Source: Microbacterium sp. LKL04
GTDB taxonomy: Bacteria; Actinomycetota; Actinomycetes; Actinomycetales; Microbacteriaceae
DNA: 64,000 nucleotides
NCBI RefSeq assembly: GCF_900102005.1
Contig: NZ_LT627736.1
Span: forward strand, 1-64,000
Reading direction: 5' to 3'
Below are positions 1 to 9,010 of the stretch, in pieces. The position numbers and the translations under genes are program-made. The notes beneath the pieces were generated by a model. The model was given only the letters and a program-made list of their open reading frames with translations. It did not search any database and was not told the DNA's origin. The first letter of the stretch is position 1. Every line of letters starts with the position of its first letter.

Positions 1-1146
1 GCGATCACCGCCTTCGAAGAGCTCCGCGCCGAGCAGAACGCGCACGGCAAGCGCGTCGCGAAGGCCCCGAAGGACGAGAAGGCCGCGCTGGTCGCCGAGG
101 CGAAGGACCTGAGCGAGCGCGTCAAGGCCGCGCAGCAGGCCGTGACCGTGGCGGAGGATGCCGCATCCGCCGCGCTCGCGCGCATCGAGAACATCGTCAT
201 CGACGGTGTCCCGGCCGGCGGCGAGGACGATTTCGTCACCCTTCGCACGCACGGCGAACCCGTCGCGTTCGACTTCGAGCCGCGCGACCACCTCGCCCTC
301 GGCGAGATGCTCGGCGCGATCGACACCGAGCGCGGCGCGAAGGTCTCGGGCGCCCGGTTCACCTTCCTCACCGGCATCGGGGCGCGCCTCGAGCTGGCCC
401 TCATGAACCTCGGCATGCAGCGCGCCCTCGAGGCGGGCTTCATCCCGATGATCCCGCCGACCCTCGTGCGCGCAGAGGTCATGCGCGGTACCGGCTTCCT
501 CGGTCAGCACGCCGACGAGGTCTACCACCTCGATGACGACGACCTGTATCTCGTGGGCACGAGCGAGGTGCCCCTCGCCGGCTACCACATGGACGAGATA
601 CTCGACCTCGAGCGCGGCGCAAAGCGCTACGCCGGCTGGTCGACCTGCTACCGCCGCGAAGCCGGGTCGTACGGCAAGGACACCCGCGGCATCATCCGTC
701 TGCACCAGTTCAACAAGCTCGAGATGTTCGTCTACACGACGCCCGCCGACGCCGAGGCCGAGCACCTGCGTCTCGTCGAGATGCAGGAGCGGATGCTGCA
801 GGATCTCGGCCTCTCATATCGGGTGATCGACGTCGCCGCGGGCGACCTGGGATCGTCGGCCGCCCGCAAGTACGACGTCGAGGCGTGGGTCCCGACGCAG
901 GGTGCGTACCGCGAGCTCACCTCGACGTCGAACTGCACGACGTACCAGGCGCGCCGTCTCGACATCCGCCACCGTCCCGAGGGCGGCCGCACCGCTCCCG
1001 TCGCGACGCTGAACGGCACGCTCGCGACGACCCGTTGGATCGTGGCCCTGCTCGAGACGCACCAACGCGAAGACGGCTCGGTCGTCATCCCCGAGGTCCT
1101 CCGCCCCTACCTGGGCGGCCTCGAGGTGGCGGAGCCCGTCGCGTGA
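1..1146 (+). CDS. serS: Seryl-tRNA synthetase, 5'-truncated by window edge
   Basis: Charges tRNA-Ser with serine in the cytoplasm. The reading frame is open from base 1, so the true start lies upstream. The first ~45 codons are Lys/Glu/Ala-rich and match the N-terminal coiled-coil arm that grips the long variable arm of tRNA-Ser. The class II catalytic core follows, with TSEVPL, the FNKLEMF stretch of motif 2 and a C-terminal motif 3 around [15 protein letters not shown]. It overlaps the next gene by four bases (GTGA). Two tRNA-Ser genes lie a little downstream, which may be coincidence. Family assignment is secure. Confidence 0.97.
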   Translation, partial: AITAFEELRAEQNAHGKRVAKAPKDEKAALVAEAKDLSERVKAAQQAVTVAEDAASAALARIENIVIDGVPAGGEDDFVTLRTHGEPVAFDFEPRDHLALGEMLGAIDTERGAKVSGARFTFLTGIGARLELALMNLGMQRALEAGFIPMIPPTLVRAEVMRGTGFLGQHADEVYHLDDDDLYLVGTSEVPLAGYHMDEILDLERGAKRYAGWSTCYRREAGSYGKDTRGIIRLHQFNKLEMFVYTTPADAEAEHLRLVEMQERMLQDLGLSYRVIDVAAGDLGSSAARKYDVEAWVPTQGAYRELTSTSNCTTYQARRLDIRHRPEGGRTAPVATLNGTLATTRWIVALLETHQREDGSVVIPEVLRPYLGGLEVAEPVA

Positions 1147-2051
1147 CGTCCGAGAGCGCCCCCGCCACCGGCAGCATCGAGGCGGTCTCGTTCGATGAGG
1201 CCGCCGACGTCGTCGAGGAGATCGTCGAGGATGCCGCATCCGCCCCCCGTGAGCGGCTGCTGATCGCGCTCGACATCGACGGCACGATCCTCCTCGAGGA
1301 CGAGACCTACAGCCCCGGCGTCGTCGACGCGGTCGCCGAGGCGCAGGGACTCGGGCACGAGGTGATGCTCGCGACCGGACGCTCGTGGGAGGGCACCCGG
1401 CACATCCTCGAGCACCTCGCCATCACGCCCGAGTACGTCGTCTGCTCCAACGGCGCCGTAATCCTCAAGCGGGTCGGCGCCGCCGACGCCGGCGCGTCCT
1501 ACGAGCGCTTCCACACGGAGGAATTCGACGCGACCGAGGTGCTGCAGCTGCTGCGCGACCACCTGCCCTCGGCCCGGTACATGGTCGAGCTGCCCGACGG
1601 GCGACGGCTGTACACCGACCACATGGACGAGTGGAACGTCTCGCGCGCCGACCGGGTGCCCTTCGAGCAGCTCTCCGCCCAACCCGTCTCCCGCGTCGTC
1701 GTCGTCTCGGAGGACGACACCGACGAGGACTTCGTCGACCTGGTCTCGCGGATCGGCCTCAACGAGGTGTCGTACGCGGTCGGCTGGTCGGCGTGGCTCG
1801 ACATCGCCCCGCAGGGCATCGACAAGGCCACGGGGCTCGAGCTGGTCCGCGACTGGCTCGGCATCGACGCGGCACGGGTCGTCGTCATCGGCGACGGTCG
1901 CAACGACATCGGCATGTTCCGGTGGGCGCGCGCCCACGGCGGGCGCGCGATCGCCATGGGCCAAGGCCCCGACGAGGTGCTGTCGGAGGCGTCGGAGCTC
2001 ACGGCATCCGTCACCGAAGGTGGCGTCACGGCGGTGCTGAAGGCCCTCTGA
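1143..2051 (+). CDS. Cof-type HAD-superfamily hydrolase (phosphatase)
   Basis: Predicted Mg-dependent phosphatase of the Cof/IIB haloacid dehalogenase group, cytosolic, 302 residues. Motif I is ALDIDGT with nucleophile Asp44. ATGRSW fits motif II and [10 protein letters not shown] motif IV. The cap domain lies between the core halves, as in Cof proteins. The first ~35 residues are an acidic extension not needed for the fold. The GTG start at 1143 overlaps the serS stop, which implies translational coupling; the pairing of serS with a HAD gene is common in actinobacteria. Substrate cannot be read from sequence; sugar phosphates or nucleotides are typical for the family. Confidence 0.9.
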   Translation: MTSESAPATGSIEAVSFDEAADVVEEIVEDAASAPRERLLIALDIDGTILLEDETYSPGVVDAVAEAQGLGHEVMLATGRSWEGTRHILEHLAITPEYVVCSNGAVILKRVGAADAGASYERFHTEEFDATEVLQLLRDHLPSARYMVELPDGRRLYTDHMDEWNVSRADRVPFEQLSAQPVSRVVVVSEDDTDEDFVDLVSRIGLNEVSYAVGWSAWLDIAPQGIDKATGLELVRDWLGIDAARVVVIGDGRNDIGMFRWARAHGGRAIAMGQGPDEVLSEASELTASVTEGGVTAVLKAL

Positions 2052-2151
2052 CCGGCTCGTTCAGGGCTCGCCCAGGCGATCCCGCAAGAATGAATGGGTT
2101 CTGGGGTCGGCTAGACTCGGCCTGTTCGACCGGTGCCACTCGGTGCGGTCG

Positions 2152-2236
2152 GGAGGGTTGTCCGAGCGGCCGAAGGATCCGGTCTTGAAAACCGGTGGGC
2201 AGCAATGTCCCGTGGGTTCGAATCCCACACCCTCCG
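2152..2236 (+). tRNA. tRNA-Ser (anticodon TGA)
   Basis: Cloverleaf with acceptor arms GGAGGGT/ACCCTCC, TGA in the CTTGAAA anticodon loop, a long class II variable arm and the GTTCGAATC T-loop. CCA is not encoded. A TAGACT hexamer at 2112-2117 is a plausible -10 box. Confidence 0.97.
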
Positions 2237-2256
2237 CACTGTCCGAAAGGTGATCC

Positions 2257-3579
2257 GTGAGCGCAAGGCACGACGCGAAGGCGACGAAGTTCCGCCGTCA
2301 ACCCGTAGCCCGTCACGGAGCGCTGAGGTCGCCGCATCCGCTCCGTCAGGTCTTCACGATCCTGGCTGCGGTCGTCGCTGTCGTGCTCGTGAGCACCGCG
2401 GCGATCGGCGGATTCTACGTGTGGGATGCCGCGCGCAGCCTCAGCGACAACGGTGTCTCGATCGGAGACGACGACAAGCCCCTCCCGCCGCACATCGGCG
2501 AGATCGAGGGCGGCGTCAACATGCTGATCGCCGGAACCGACTCGTGCGAAGGGCAGGACCTCAAACTCTTCCCGCGCTGCGCGGACGATGAAGGGGGCGA
2601 GCGCAACGACGTCACGATGCTCGTGCACATCAGCGACGCGCCCCGCCGCGTGACGGTGGTCTCGTTCCCGCGCGACATGATCGTGCCCATCCCCTCCTGC
2701 ACGAAACCCGAGGGCGGGTCGTACTCGGCCATGAGCGCGCAGATGATCAACAACTCCTACGCGTACGGCGGACTCGGCTGCACGGTCGCCACGGTCGAGG
2801 CACTGACGGGCGTCGACATCCAGTTCGCCGGTGCCATCCGTTGGACCGGAGTCATCAACATGTCCGATGCGATCGGCGGCGTCGATGTCTGCCTCAGCGC
2901 CGACATCAACGACCGTCACACGGGTCTGCACCTGAAGAAGGGCGAGCAGAACCTCGTCGGTGCCCAGGCTCTGCAGTTCCTCCGCATCCGTCACGGCATC
3001 GGCGACGGGTCGGACCTCGGACGCATCTCCAACCAGCAGCAGTTCATGAGTTCCCTCGTGCGCAAGCTGCAGTCGGGCGCGGTCCTCTCGGACTACCCCG
3101 CACTGCTCAACCTGGCGAACACCGCCGTCCGCCAGGTGAACGAGAAGCAGCTGGTCCTCAGCGAGTCGCTCGCCAACCCGCAGCGGATGGCCCAGATCGC
3201 GATGGCCGTCGCCGACGTGCCGTACAAGGACATCGTCTTCGTGCAGTACCCCACGGTCTACGCCCCCGGTGGCGAGCGCGTTCTGCCGGTCACATCGGCA
3301 GCGGATGTCCTGTTCACGGCCCTGTCCGAGAACAAGCCGATCCGCATCACGGGCTCCGCCAGCGGCGGGAACGGCGTCGAGGTCGTCGGCGAGGCCGACG
3401 AGCCGGGTGGCGCGAAGCCGACGGAGACCCCGGAGGCCACCGGCACGCCGACCGGCGAGGCCACCCCCGACAAAACCGATGCGCCCGACGACGGCGAGGA
3501 GGCCGGCACCGTCGAGCTTCCAAGCCAGATCACGGGCCAGTCGGCGAACGAGGTCACCTGCACCGTCGCGCAGCAGTGA
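2257..3579 (+). CDS. LytR-CpsA-Psr (LCP) family cell-wall glycopolymer ligase
   Basis: Membrane-anchored enzyme predicted to transfer lipid-linked glycopolymer onto peptidoglycan outside the cell. It has 440 residues: a short basic cytoplasmic tail, one transmembrane helix at about 32-54, then the extracellular LCP domain. Family hallmarks include NMLIAGTDS, RNDVTMLVHI, VVSFPRDMIVPIP, the Asn-Tyr stretch INNSYAYGG, and LRIRHGIGDGSDLGRISNQQ with its conserved arginines. The C-terminal ~75 residues are a Thr/Glu/Pro-rich linker ending in a short tail with one cysteine. GTG start with GAAAGG seven bases upstream. Lies between two tRNA-Ser genes. Confidence 0.93.
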   Translation: MSARHDAKATKFRRQPVARHGALRSPHPLRQVFTILAAVVAVVLVSTAAIGGFYVWDAARSLSDNGVSIGDDDKPLPPHIGEIEGGVNMLIAGTDSCEGQDLKLFPRCADDEGGERNDVTMLVHISDAPRRVTVVSFPRDMIVPIPSCTKPEGGSYSAMSAQMINNSYAYGGLGCTVATVEALTGVDIQFAGAIRWTGVINMSDAIGGVDVCLSADINDRHTGLHLKKGEQNLVGAQALQFLRIRHGIGDGSDLGRISNQQQFMSSLVRKLQSGAVLSDYPALLNLANTAVRQVNEKQLVLSESLANPQRMAQIAMAVADVPYKDIVFVQYPTVYAPGGERVLPVTSAADVLFTALSENKPIRITGSASGGNGVEVVGEADEPGGAKPTETPEATGTPTGEATPDKTDAPDDGEEAGTVELPSQITGQSANEVTCTVAQQ

Positions 3580-3652
3580 CATCGGTTCGGATCAGCGTCC
3601 CGTACCCGTTATGCTTGCGTGGTGCGTTCGCGCCGTTCGCGGTCGGATGCCT

Positions 3653-3744
3653 GGAGACGTCGCATAGTCAGGCCTAGTGCACCACCCTGCTAAGGTGGAG
3701 TCCCCTCACGGGGACCGAGGGTTCAAATCCCTCCGTCTCCGCCA
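3653..3744 (+). tRNA. tRNA-Ser (anticodon GCT), CCA encoded
   Basis: Acceptor arms GGAGACG/CGTCTCC, GCT in the CTGCTAA anticodon loop, a long variable arm (GTCCCCTCACGGGGAC) and GTTCAAATC T-loop. Unlike the other two tRNAs here, the 3' CCA is encoded (3742-3744). A TATGCT hexamer at 3610-3615 could serve as -10 box. Confidence 0.97.
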
Positions 3745-3748
3745 CGAG

Positions 3749-3774
3749 AAAAGCCCCGGATATCCGGGGCTTTT
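3749..3774. terminator. Rho-independent terminator after tRNA-Ser(GCU)
   Basis: Perfect self-complementary hairpin AAAAGCCCCGGA/TCCGGGGCTTTT ending in T residues on either strand. It can serve both the tRNA and the convergent small gene at 3801-4115. Confidence 0.88.
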
Positions 3775-3800
3775 CGTCTGAGTGCGGGGGTGCGTCGGCC

Positions 3801-4115
3801 TCAGCCGGTGGCGGCGTCGTCCTGATCGGGCTCGGGAACGATCCGCAGCCCGCCCGGCGAGTTCGCCGTCGACATGAGCGCGTCGATCCATGCCGGGTTG
3901 AGCGGCCCGATCGCGCGCGAGTGGTAGCGGATGTCCCAGCTCGTCGACACTCCGACCCAGCGCGAGACCCGCCCGCTGCCGAGGCTGGGGTCAACGGTCC
4001 AGGTGAGGATGAACGGCTCACGCCGCCGCAGTTTCGTCACCATCACGACCTCGAGATGACCGAGGAGACGGTCATCGAGCGTGACCGTTTCGCTGCCGAA
4101 GGCCAAGCGTCCCAT
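3801..4115 (-). CDS. DUF7882-like small protein, paralogue 1
   Basis: Cytosolic protein of 104 residues with no signal or membrane helix. It belongs to the small Microbacteriaceae family often mislabelled ATP-dependent DNA ligase; at this length it cannot be a ligase. Diagnostic stretches are DRLLGHLEVVMVTKLRRRE near the N terminus, an aromatic strand FILTW, and the C-terminal ANSPGGLRIVPEPD. Four related copies lie at 24201, 27795, 28185 and 28696; this one is the most isolated. It is divergent from the TetR gene at 4184 across a perfect palindrome, so control by that repressor is likely. Function unknown. Confidence 0.8.
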   Translation of the reverse strand: MGRLAFGSETVTLDDRLLGHLEVVMVTKLRRREPFILTWTVDPSLGSGRVSRWVGVSTSWDIRYHSRAIGPLNPAWIDALMSTANSPGGLRIVPEPDQDDAATG

Positions 4116-4123
4116 TCCACCAA

Positions 4124-4138
4124 GCTTACGGCGTAAGC
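4124..4138. promoter_or_regulatory. Palindromic operator candidate for the adjacent TetR
   Basis: GCTTACG-G-CGTAAGC is a perfect 7-1-7 inverted repeat lying between the divergent start codons at 4115 and 4184. Location and symmetry fit autoregulation by the TetR protein plus control of the small gene; binding is inferred. Confidence 0.6.
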
Positions 4139-4183
4139 AGACAAAAGAGTGCGAGTCGGGGGAGGATCGGAGTGGAGGCTCCC

Positions 4184-4888
4184 ATGAGCAGTCAGTCTGA
4201 TCGATCGATCGGGTCGAGGTTGAGTCGCGACGCGATCATCGATGCCGCGCTGAGCCTCGTGGACCGCAAGGGGGCCGCAGGACTCTCCATGCGGGCCCTG
4301 GGCAACGAGCTGGGCGTCGAGGCGATGTCGCTCTACCGCCACGTGCACGGCAAGGAGGATCTCCTCGAGGGTGTCGTGGATGAGTTGACGGCCGAGCTCG
4401 TGGTCGTCATGGAGCGCGAGGCCCAGGCGCACTGGCAGACGTTCCTGCAGAACGTCGCCCATGCGGTTAGAGACATCGCCGTCGAGCATCCGCGGGCCTT
4501 CCCGCTGATCGCCACGAGGCATCCCGCCGCTCCGTGGCTCCGGCCACCGCTGCGGAGCATCGAGGCCGTCGACATCTTCCTCCGCGTGCTCTTGGCGCAG
4601 GGCTTCAGCGATGAGCAGGCCGTCGGCGCCTACCGGGGGTTCAGCAGCTTCCTCATCGGTCAGCTGCTGCTCGAAGCGGCCGTCCGCGGCGCCGACGTCG
4701 GTGGAACGATTGCGGGGCAAGGGGAGACCGGGCCGGTCCCCACCGGGGAGGCGCAGACGTCCTCGCTGGACGATGCCCCTGAAGTGCGGCGACTCCGTCC
4801 CCTGCTGAGCGAGGACCACAGCAAGGAGGAGTTCGACACCGCCCTCGAAATCCTGCTCGACCGGCTCGAGGTCGATCTCTCCCTGTAG
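4184..4888 (+). CDS. TetR family transcriptional repressor
   Basis: DNA-binding repressor of 234 residues. The N-terminal helix-turn-helix is clear: SRDAIIDAALSLVDRKGAAGLSM, then GVEAMSLYRHVHGKEDLLEGV. The C-terminal two thirds are helical and resemble the tetracycline-repressor-type ligand domain (TetR_C). ATG at 4184 has GGAGG five bases upstream; a GTG at 4172 is an in-frame alternative adding four residues. Divergent from a DUF7882-like gene with a palindrome between them. Ligand unknown. It precedes the met operon on the same strand, but a ~190-base gap with its own structure separates them. Confidence 0.88.
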   Translation: MSSQSDRSIGSRLSRDAIIDAALSLVDRKGAAGLSMRALGNELGVEAMSLYRHVHGKEDLLEGVVDELTAELVVVMEREAQAHWQTFLQNVAHAVRDIAVEHPRAFPLIATRHPAAPWLRPPLRSIEAVDIFLRVLLAQGFSDEQAVGAYRGFSSFLIGQLLLEAAVRGADVGGTIAGQGETGPVPTGEAQTSSLDDAPEVRRLRPLLSEDHSKEEFDTALEILLDRLEVDLSL

Positions 4889-5008
4889 CGGTCGCAGCGC
4901 GCGCACGCGCATCTACCACGATCCGGGGCCACGTTTCGACCCTTGCCGTGCGTGCGCGTCAAGGAAGGTAACGCCCGGTCATGGAGCGTCTCGCAACTCG
5001 TCGTCCAG

Positions 5009-5063
5009 GGTGCGTCGGGCTAGGAATGTCGCAGTCACTGCGAACATCCACGCCCGACGCACC
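5009..5063 (+). promoter_or_regulatory. Long hairpin in the metQ leader
   Basis: GGTGCGTCGGGC (5009-5020) pairs perfectly with GCCCGACGCACC (5052-5063). Inside the loop CGCAGT/ACTGCG (5030-5042) forms a nested stem. The structure ends three bases before the metQ ribosome-binding site (GAGGAG). I see no S-box/SAM riboswitch consensus. A cis-acting element that controls translation of the sulfur operon is inferred. Confidence 0.5.
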
Positions 5064-5079
5064 ACGAGGAGACCACCCC

Positions 5080-6066
5080 ATGTCCGACCAGAACCAGACC
5101 CCGCAGAGCGACCTTCGCGCCGCCGTCGCGGGTGACAAGAAGCGCACGCGCATCGGCCTGACCGTCGCCATCGCGATCGTTGCGGTCGCCGCGATCGTCG
5201 GCGGAGCCGCGCTCTTGATTCCCGCGCTCCGCCCCGCCGATGCCGCCGCGTCCGGCGGTGACGCCCCCGCGAAGCCGATCAGCGTCAAGATCGCCGTGTC
5301 CGAGGACAGCCCGTTCCAAGACGCCGTCAAGGAGGTCGCCGCCGAGAAGGGCCTCAACATCGAGTGGGTCAACGTCGAGGACTGGGTGCTGCCGAACACC
5401 GAGCTCGCCGCCGGCACGGTCGACGCCAACGCCTTCCAGCACATCCTGTACCTCAGCGCCTTCAACACCGAGAACGGCGCGGACCTCACCCCCGTCTTCT
5501 CGACGCTCATCACGCAGTGGGGGATCTTCTCCGCGACGGCCACGTCCCTCGACGACATCGCCGACGGTGCGAAGATCGCCATCCCCGACGACCCCTCCAA
5601 CGGCGGCCGCGCGCTGAACATCCTCGAAGCCGCCGGTCTCATCACCCTCTCGGCAGACAAGGGCGACTTCCCGGCGGTCGAGGACATCACCGCCAACCCG
5701 AAGAAGCTGCAGTTCGCGGAGATCCCGGCGACGTCGATCGCTCAGCAGTTCACCGACCCGAGCCTGGCTGCGGTCGTCGTCGGCACGTCGTACTTCGACC
5801 CGAGCCAGAACATCGGCTCCGACGACGCGCTCTTCCTCGACAAGGCGCTCTCCGAGCAGAACCTGCCTTACGTCAACGTCATCGCGACCCGCGAGGACAA
5901 CAAGGACAACCCCGCGTGGAAGATCCTCAAGGACGTCTACGCCGATGAGCGCGTCGCGGCCGCCAACGAGAAGGAGAACCAGGGCTCCGTGGTGCTCGTC
6001 GACGTGCCGGTGGAGCAGCTCCGGACCAAGCTCGCCGACCTCGAGAAGCAGGCCGCGAAGAACTGA
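5080..6066 (+). CDS. metQ: MetQ/NlpA-type methionine ABC transporter substrate-binding protein
   Basis: Extracellular binding protein for the MetNIQ importer, expected to bind methionine or a related sulfur compound. It has 328 residues from the ATG at 5080 (GAGGAG upstream). It starts with a polar ~25-residue cytoplasmic tail and a transmembrane helix (TVAIAIVAVAAIVGGAALL). There is no lipobox cysteine, so it is probably anchored by the helix rather than by lipid as in most Gram-positive MetQ proteins. The NlpA domain follows: WVLPNTELAAGTVDANAFQH, IPDDPSNGGRAL and the C-terminal stretch reaching into VDVPVEQL. First gene of a six-gene operon with metN, metI and three monooxygenase genes. 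Confidence 0.92.
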   Translation: MSDQNQTPQSDLRAAVAGDKKRTRIGLTVAIAIVAVAAIVGGAALLIPALRPADAAASGGDAPAKPISVKIAVSEDSPFQDAVKEVAAEKGLNIEWVNVEDWVLPNTELAAGTVDANAFQHILYLSAFNTENGADLTPVFSTLITQWGIFSATATSLDDIADGAKIAIPDDPSNGGRALNILEAAGLITLSADKGDFPAVEDITANPKKLQFAEIPATSIAQQFTDPSLAAVVVGTSYFDPSQNIGSDDALFLDKALSEQNLPYVNVIATREDNKDNPAWKILKDVYADERVAAANEKENQGSVVLVDVPVEQLRTKLADLEKQAAKN

Positions 6067-6109
6067 CCGCGGCTACTCGCGACTGCACCCGGCCCCAGAT
6101 GAGGAATCC

Positions 6110-7174
6110 ATGAGCACCGCCATCGCCTTCGAGAACGTCTCCAAGTCCTTCAGGTCGAAGGGCCGCACGGTCGACGCCCTCCGCGACGTCAGCCTGACGG
6201 TCGAGAAGGGGGAGATCTTCGGAATCGTCGGCTTCTCGGGCGCCGGCAAGTCGACGCTGCTGCGCACCGTGAATGCGCTGGAACGGCCGACGAGCGGCCG
6301 GGTGGTCGTCGACGGTCGCGAGATCTCGGCCCTGCAGGGTCGTGCGCTGTACGCGGCGCGGCAGCGGATCGGCATGGTGTTCCAGCAGTTCAATCTGCTC
6401 GAGTCGCGGAACGTCTACAAGAACATCGCCTACCCCCTGCGGCTCGCGGGCCTGTCCGAGGCGGAGACCCTCGATCGCGTCGAGGAGCTGCTGCGGTTCG
6501 TCGGTCTCACCGACAAGGCACTCGCGTATCCGTCGCAGCTGTCGGGTGGCCAGAAGCAACGCGTGGGCATCGCCCGCGCACTGGCCACCCGGCCCGACGT
6601 CCTGATCTCCGACGAGGCGACGAGCGCGCTCGATCCGCAGACGACGGGCGAGGTCCTGGCCCTCCTCCGGCGGGTGAACGAGGAGTACGGCGTGACCATC
6701 CTGCTCGTCACCCACGAGATCGACGTGGTCCGCGAGCTCGCTCACAAGGTCGCGGTCATGGAGGACGGTGCGGTCGTCGAGCACGGCAGCATCTACGACG
6801 TCTTCTCGTCGCCGCAGCATCCCACCACGCGGCGATTCGTGTCGTCGGTGCTTCATCACATCCCGTCGGCGGACGCCCTAGCGAAGATCCGCGCCGTCCA
6901 TCGCGGCCGCCTCGTCCAACTGCACGTCGAGGACCGCGACACCAATCACCCGTTCCTCTCGCAGGTCGCCCGCGAGCACGACGTCGACGTCAACGTCGTC
7001 TTCGGCGGCGTCGACGAGCTGCAGGGGCGTCTGTTCGGCAGCCTGACGGTGGAACTCCTCGGAACGGATGCCGCAGTGGATGCCGCCATCGAGGGTCTCC
7101 GCCAGACGACGACCGTCTCGGAGCTGCCGGCCACGGACGCCCGGACGATCGAGAAGGAGGCCGTCCATGCGTGA
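6110..7174 (+). CDS. metN: Methionine ABC transporter ATPase
   Basis: Energises uptake through MetI. It has 354 residues: Walker A GFSGAGKST, Q-loop region MVFQQFNLLESR, signature LSGGQKQRVGIARAL, Walker B VLISDEATSALD and H-loop LLVTHEID. The last ~75 residues form the NIL/ACT-like domain that in characterised MetN proteins binds methionine and inhibits transport. ATG start 43 bases after metQ; the metI start lies inside its 3' end. A GTG/ATG upstream in frame would overlap metQ and is rejected because the domain begins right after this ATG. Confidence 0.95.
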   Translation: MSTAIAFENVSKSFRSKGRTVDALRDVSLTVEKGEIFGIVGFSGAGKSTLLRTVNALERPTSGRVVVDGREISALQGRALYAARQRIGMVFQQFNLLESRNVYKNIAYPLRLAGLSEAETLDRVEELLRFVGLTDKALAYPSQLSGGQKQRVGIARALATRPDVLISDEATSALDPQTTGEVLALLRRVNEEYGVTILLVTHEIDVVRELAHKVAVMEDGAVVEHGSIYDVFSSPQHPTTRRFVSSVLHHIPSADALAKIRAVHRGRLVQLHVEDRDTNHPFLSQVAREHDVDVNVVFGGVDELQGRLFGSLTVELLGTDAAVDAAIEGLRQTTTVSELPATDARTIEKEAVHA

Positions 7175-7832
7175 CTTCGACCCGGATGCGTTCTTCCCCC
7201 GGTTCTGGAACGCCGTCGGCGAGACCGGACTCATGGTGGTCGTCGCCTTCGCGGGAGCCGCCGTCATCGGAGTGCTCCTCGGCCTCCTGCTCTACGCGAG
7301 CCGGCCCGGCAATCTGCTGCAGAACCGCGTGGTCTTCTCGGTCCTGAACCTCATCATCAACGTGGTCCGTCCGATCCCGTTCCTGATCGTGGCGATCGCG
7401 CTGATCCCGTTCACGCGGTTCCTCTTCGGCACGGGGCTCGGCCCCCTGCCCCAGACGATCCCGCTCATCATCGTCGCGTGCGTCGCGATCGCCCGTGTCT
7501 CGGAATCCAACCTCGTCGCCGTGAGCCCGGGGTCGATCGAGGCGGGTGCCGCGATGGGCGCGAGCCCGGCGCGGGTGCTGTTCACGATCGTCGTGCCCGA
7601 GGCCCTCGGTCCGCTCACGCTGGGGCTCACCTACATCCTCGTCGCACTCGTCGACGCGACCGCGGTCGCGGGGGTGCTCGGCGGTGGCGGGCTCGGGTCG
7701 CTGGCCATGAACTACGGGTACCAGCGCTTCGACTGGATCTCGGTCGGCATCGTCGTCCTCGCCCTCATCGTCCTGGTGCAGCTCGCGCAGCTGCTGGGGA
7801 ACACCGTCGCCCGGAAGGTGATGCACCGGTGA
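7167..7832 (+). CDS. metI: Methionine ABC transporter permease
   Basis: Membrane channel of MetNIQ with 221 residues and about five transmembrane helices. It carries the permease EAA-type loop (SIEAGAAMGASPARVLFTIVVPEA) that docks onto MetN, and the typical ending VDATAVAGVLGGGGLGSLAMNYGYQRFDW. GAGAAGGAGG lies just upstream of the ATG, which overlaps the metN stop by eight bases. The stop overlaps the following monooxygenase start (GTGA), so translation of transporter and enzyme is probably coupled. Confidence 0.95.
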   Translation: MRDFDPDAFFPRFWNAVGETGLMVVVAFAGAAVIGVLLGLLLYASRPGNLLQNRVVFSVLNLIINVVRPIPFLIVAIALIPFTRFLFGTGLGPLPQTIPLIIVACVAIARVSESNLVAVSPGSIEAGAAMGASPARVLFTIVVPEALGPLTLGLTYILVALVDATAVAGVLGGGGLGSLAMNYGYQRFDWISVGIVVLALIVLVQLAQLLGNTVARKVMHR

Positions 7833-9010
7833 CCGGGCGCTTCGACGAGTTCCTCGCCCGCATCGCACCGGACGCGCCGCAGCGTGAGCGCGAGCGGCGC
7901 CTGCTGACCGCGGAGCTCGCCGAGCTGCGCGATATCGGCTTCGGCACGTGGCGGGTGCCGGCGGCATCCGGGGGCTCGCCGATCACGCTGCAGGAGCAGT
8001 TCGCCCGTCTCATCCGGCTGTCGGCGGCGGACGCCAGCCTCGGCCATGTCTGGCGCGGGCATCTCGCGTTCGTCGAGTCGCTCCGGTTGCAGCCGATCGA
8101 GCAGGCCCAGCCGTGGTTCGAGCGGATCCTCGCGGGGGACTTCGTGGGCAACGCGCAGTCCGAACGGCACGACACGGCGCACCTCGAGACCCGCCTCGAC
8201 CGGTCGAGCGGCGAACCGCTGCTGTCGGGGACGAAGTACTACACGACCGGCAGCATCTACGCGGACTGGATCCACCTCGCCGCCCTCGACGGCGACGAGC
8301 GGGTCGCGGTCACGGTGTCGGCCCACCACCCGGGGGTCCGATCCACGGACGACTGGGACGGATTCGGCCAGCTGCTCACGGGAAGCGGCACCACGGTGTT
8401 CGACCGGGCGGCGGTGGGGGAGGACGGCATCCTCGTGTCGCCCGCCGAGGGCGCCGACGTGCGCGGGCATCACCTGGGGGCGATCCTTCAGCTCACCCTG
8501 CTCGCGGTGATCGCCGGCATCGCGCAACGCGCCCTCGACGACACCGTCGGCTTCGTCACCCCGCGGCGGCGGACCTTCGGATTCGCGGGCGAGACGCTTC
8601 CTCGCGAGGACCCGCTCGTGCAGCTGGTCGTCGGCGAGCTCGACGTCGTGGCGGCGACGACGCGACGGCTGGTGCTGTCGGTCGCCGCCGACCTGGGTGC
8701 GGCATCCGATCGTCGGGCGACCGCGGCCGAGATGCGTGAGATCCAGTTCGAGGTCTTCCGGCTCCAGGAGCTCGTGCCCCGCCTCGTCCTCGACGCGACG
8801 ACGCGCCTGTTCGAGGTCGGCGGCGCGTCGGCGGTCGGAACGGGCCGCGCGCTCGACCGGCACTGGCGCAACGTCCGCACGATCGCCTCGCACAATCCGG
8901 TCATCCAGCGCACGCGTGCGCTCGGTCAGGTGGCACTCACCGGGACCCTGCCGGAGTGGCAGGCGCCGGGAGCTGAGGCCCCACGGCCCGCCGAGGCTGC
9001 GCTCGCATGA
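7829..9010 (+). CDS. Acyl-CoA-dehydrogenase-like flavin monooxygenase (SfnB/DszC-type), copy 1
   Basis: Predicted FMNH2-dependent monooxygenase with the acyl-CoA dehydrogenase fold, 393 residues, cytosolic. Members of this group (DszC, SfnB/SfnC) oxidise organosulfur or related compounds rather than acyl-CoA. Visible features: LSGTKYYTTGSIYADW and FGQLLTGSGTTVFD in the middle beta-barrel, and the C-terminal TRLFEVGGASAVGTGRALDRHWRNVRTIASHNP typical of the DszC branch. The glutamate base of true acyl-CoA dehydrogenases is not evident. Overlaps metI and the next gene by four bases. A sulfur-scavenging role follows from the metNIQ context; substrate unknown. Confidence 0.85.
   Translation: MTGRFDEFLARIAPDAPQRERERRLLTAELAELRDIGFGTWRVPAASGGSPITLQEQFARLIRLSAADASLGHVWRGHLAFVESLRLQPIEQAQPWFERILAGDFVGNAQSERHDTAHLETRLDRSSGEPLLSGTKYYTTGSIYADWIHLAALDGDERVAVTVSAHHPGVRSTDDWDGFGQLLTGSGTTVFDRAAVGEDGILVSPAEGADVRGHHLGAILQLTLLAVIAGIAQRALDDTVGFVTPRRRTFGFAGETLPREDPLVQLVVGELDVVAATTRRLVLSVAADLGAASDRRATAAEMREIQFEVFRLQELVPRLVLDATTRLFEVGGASAVGTGRALDRHWRNVRTIASHNPVIQRTRALGQVALTGTLPEWQAPGAEAPRPAEAALA

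Noticed and set aside
3674..4021. Minus-strand frame ending in a VPVRGLHLSRVVH-like peptide across tRNA-Ser(GCU)
   Set aside because: It is the antisense reading of the tRNA and its terminator, a well-known artefact.
4889..5079. SAM riboswitch upstream of metQ
   Set aside because: The conserved core sequences of known SAM riboswitches are not visible; only a long hairpin is seen.
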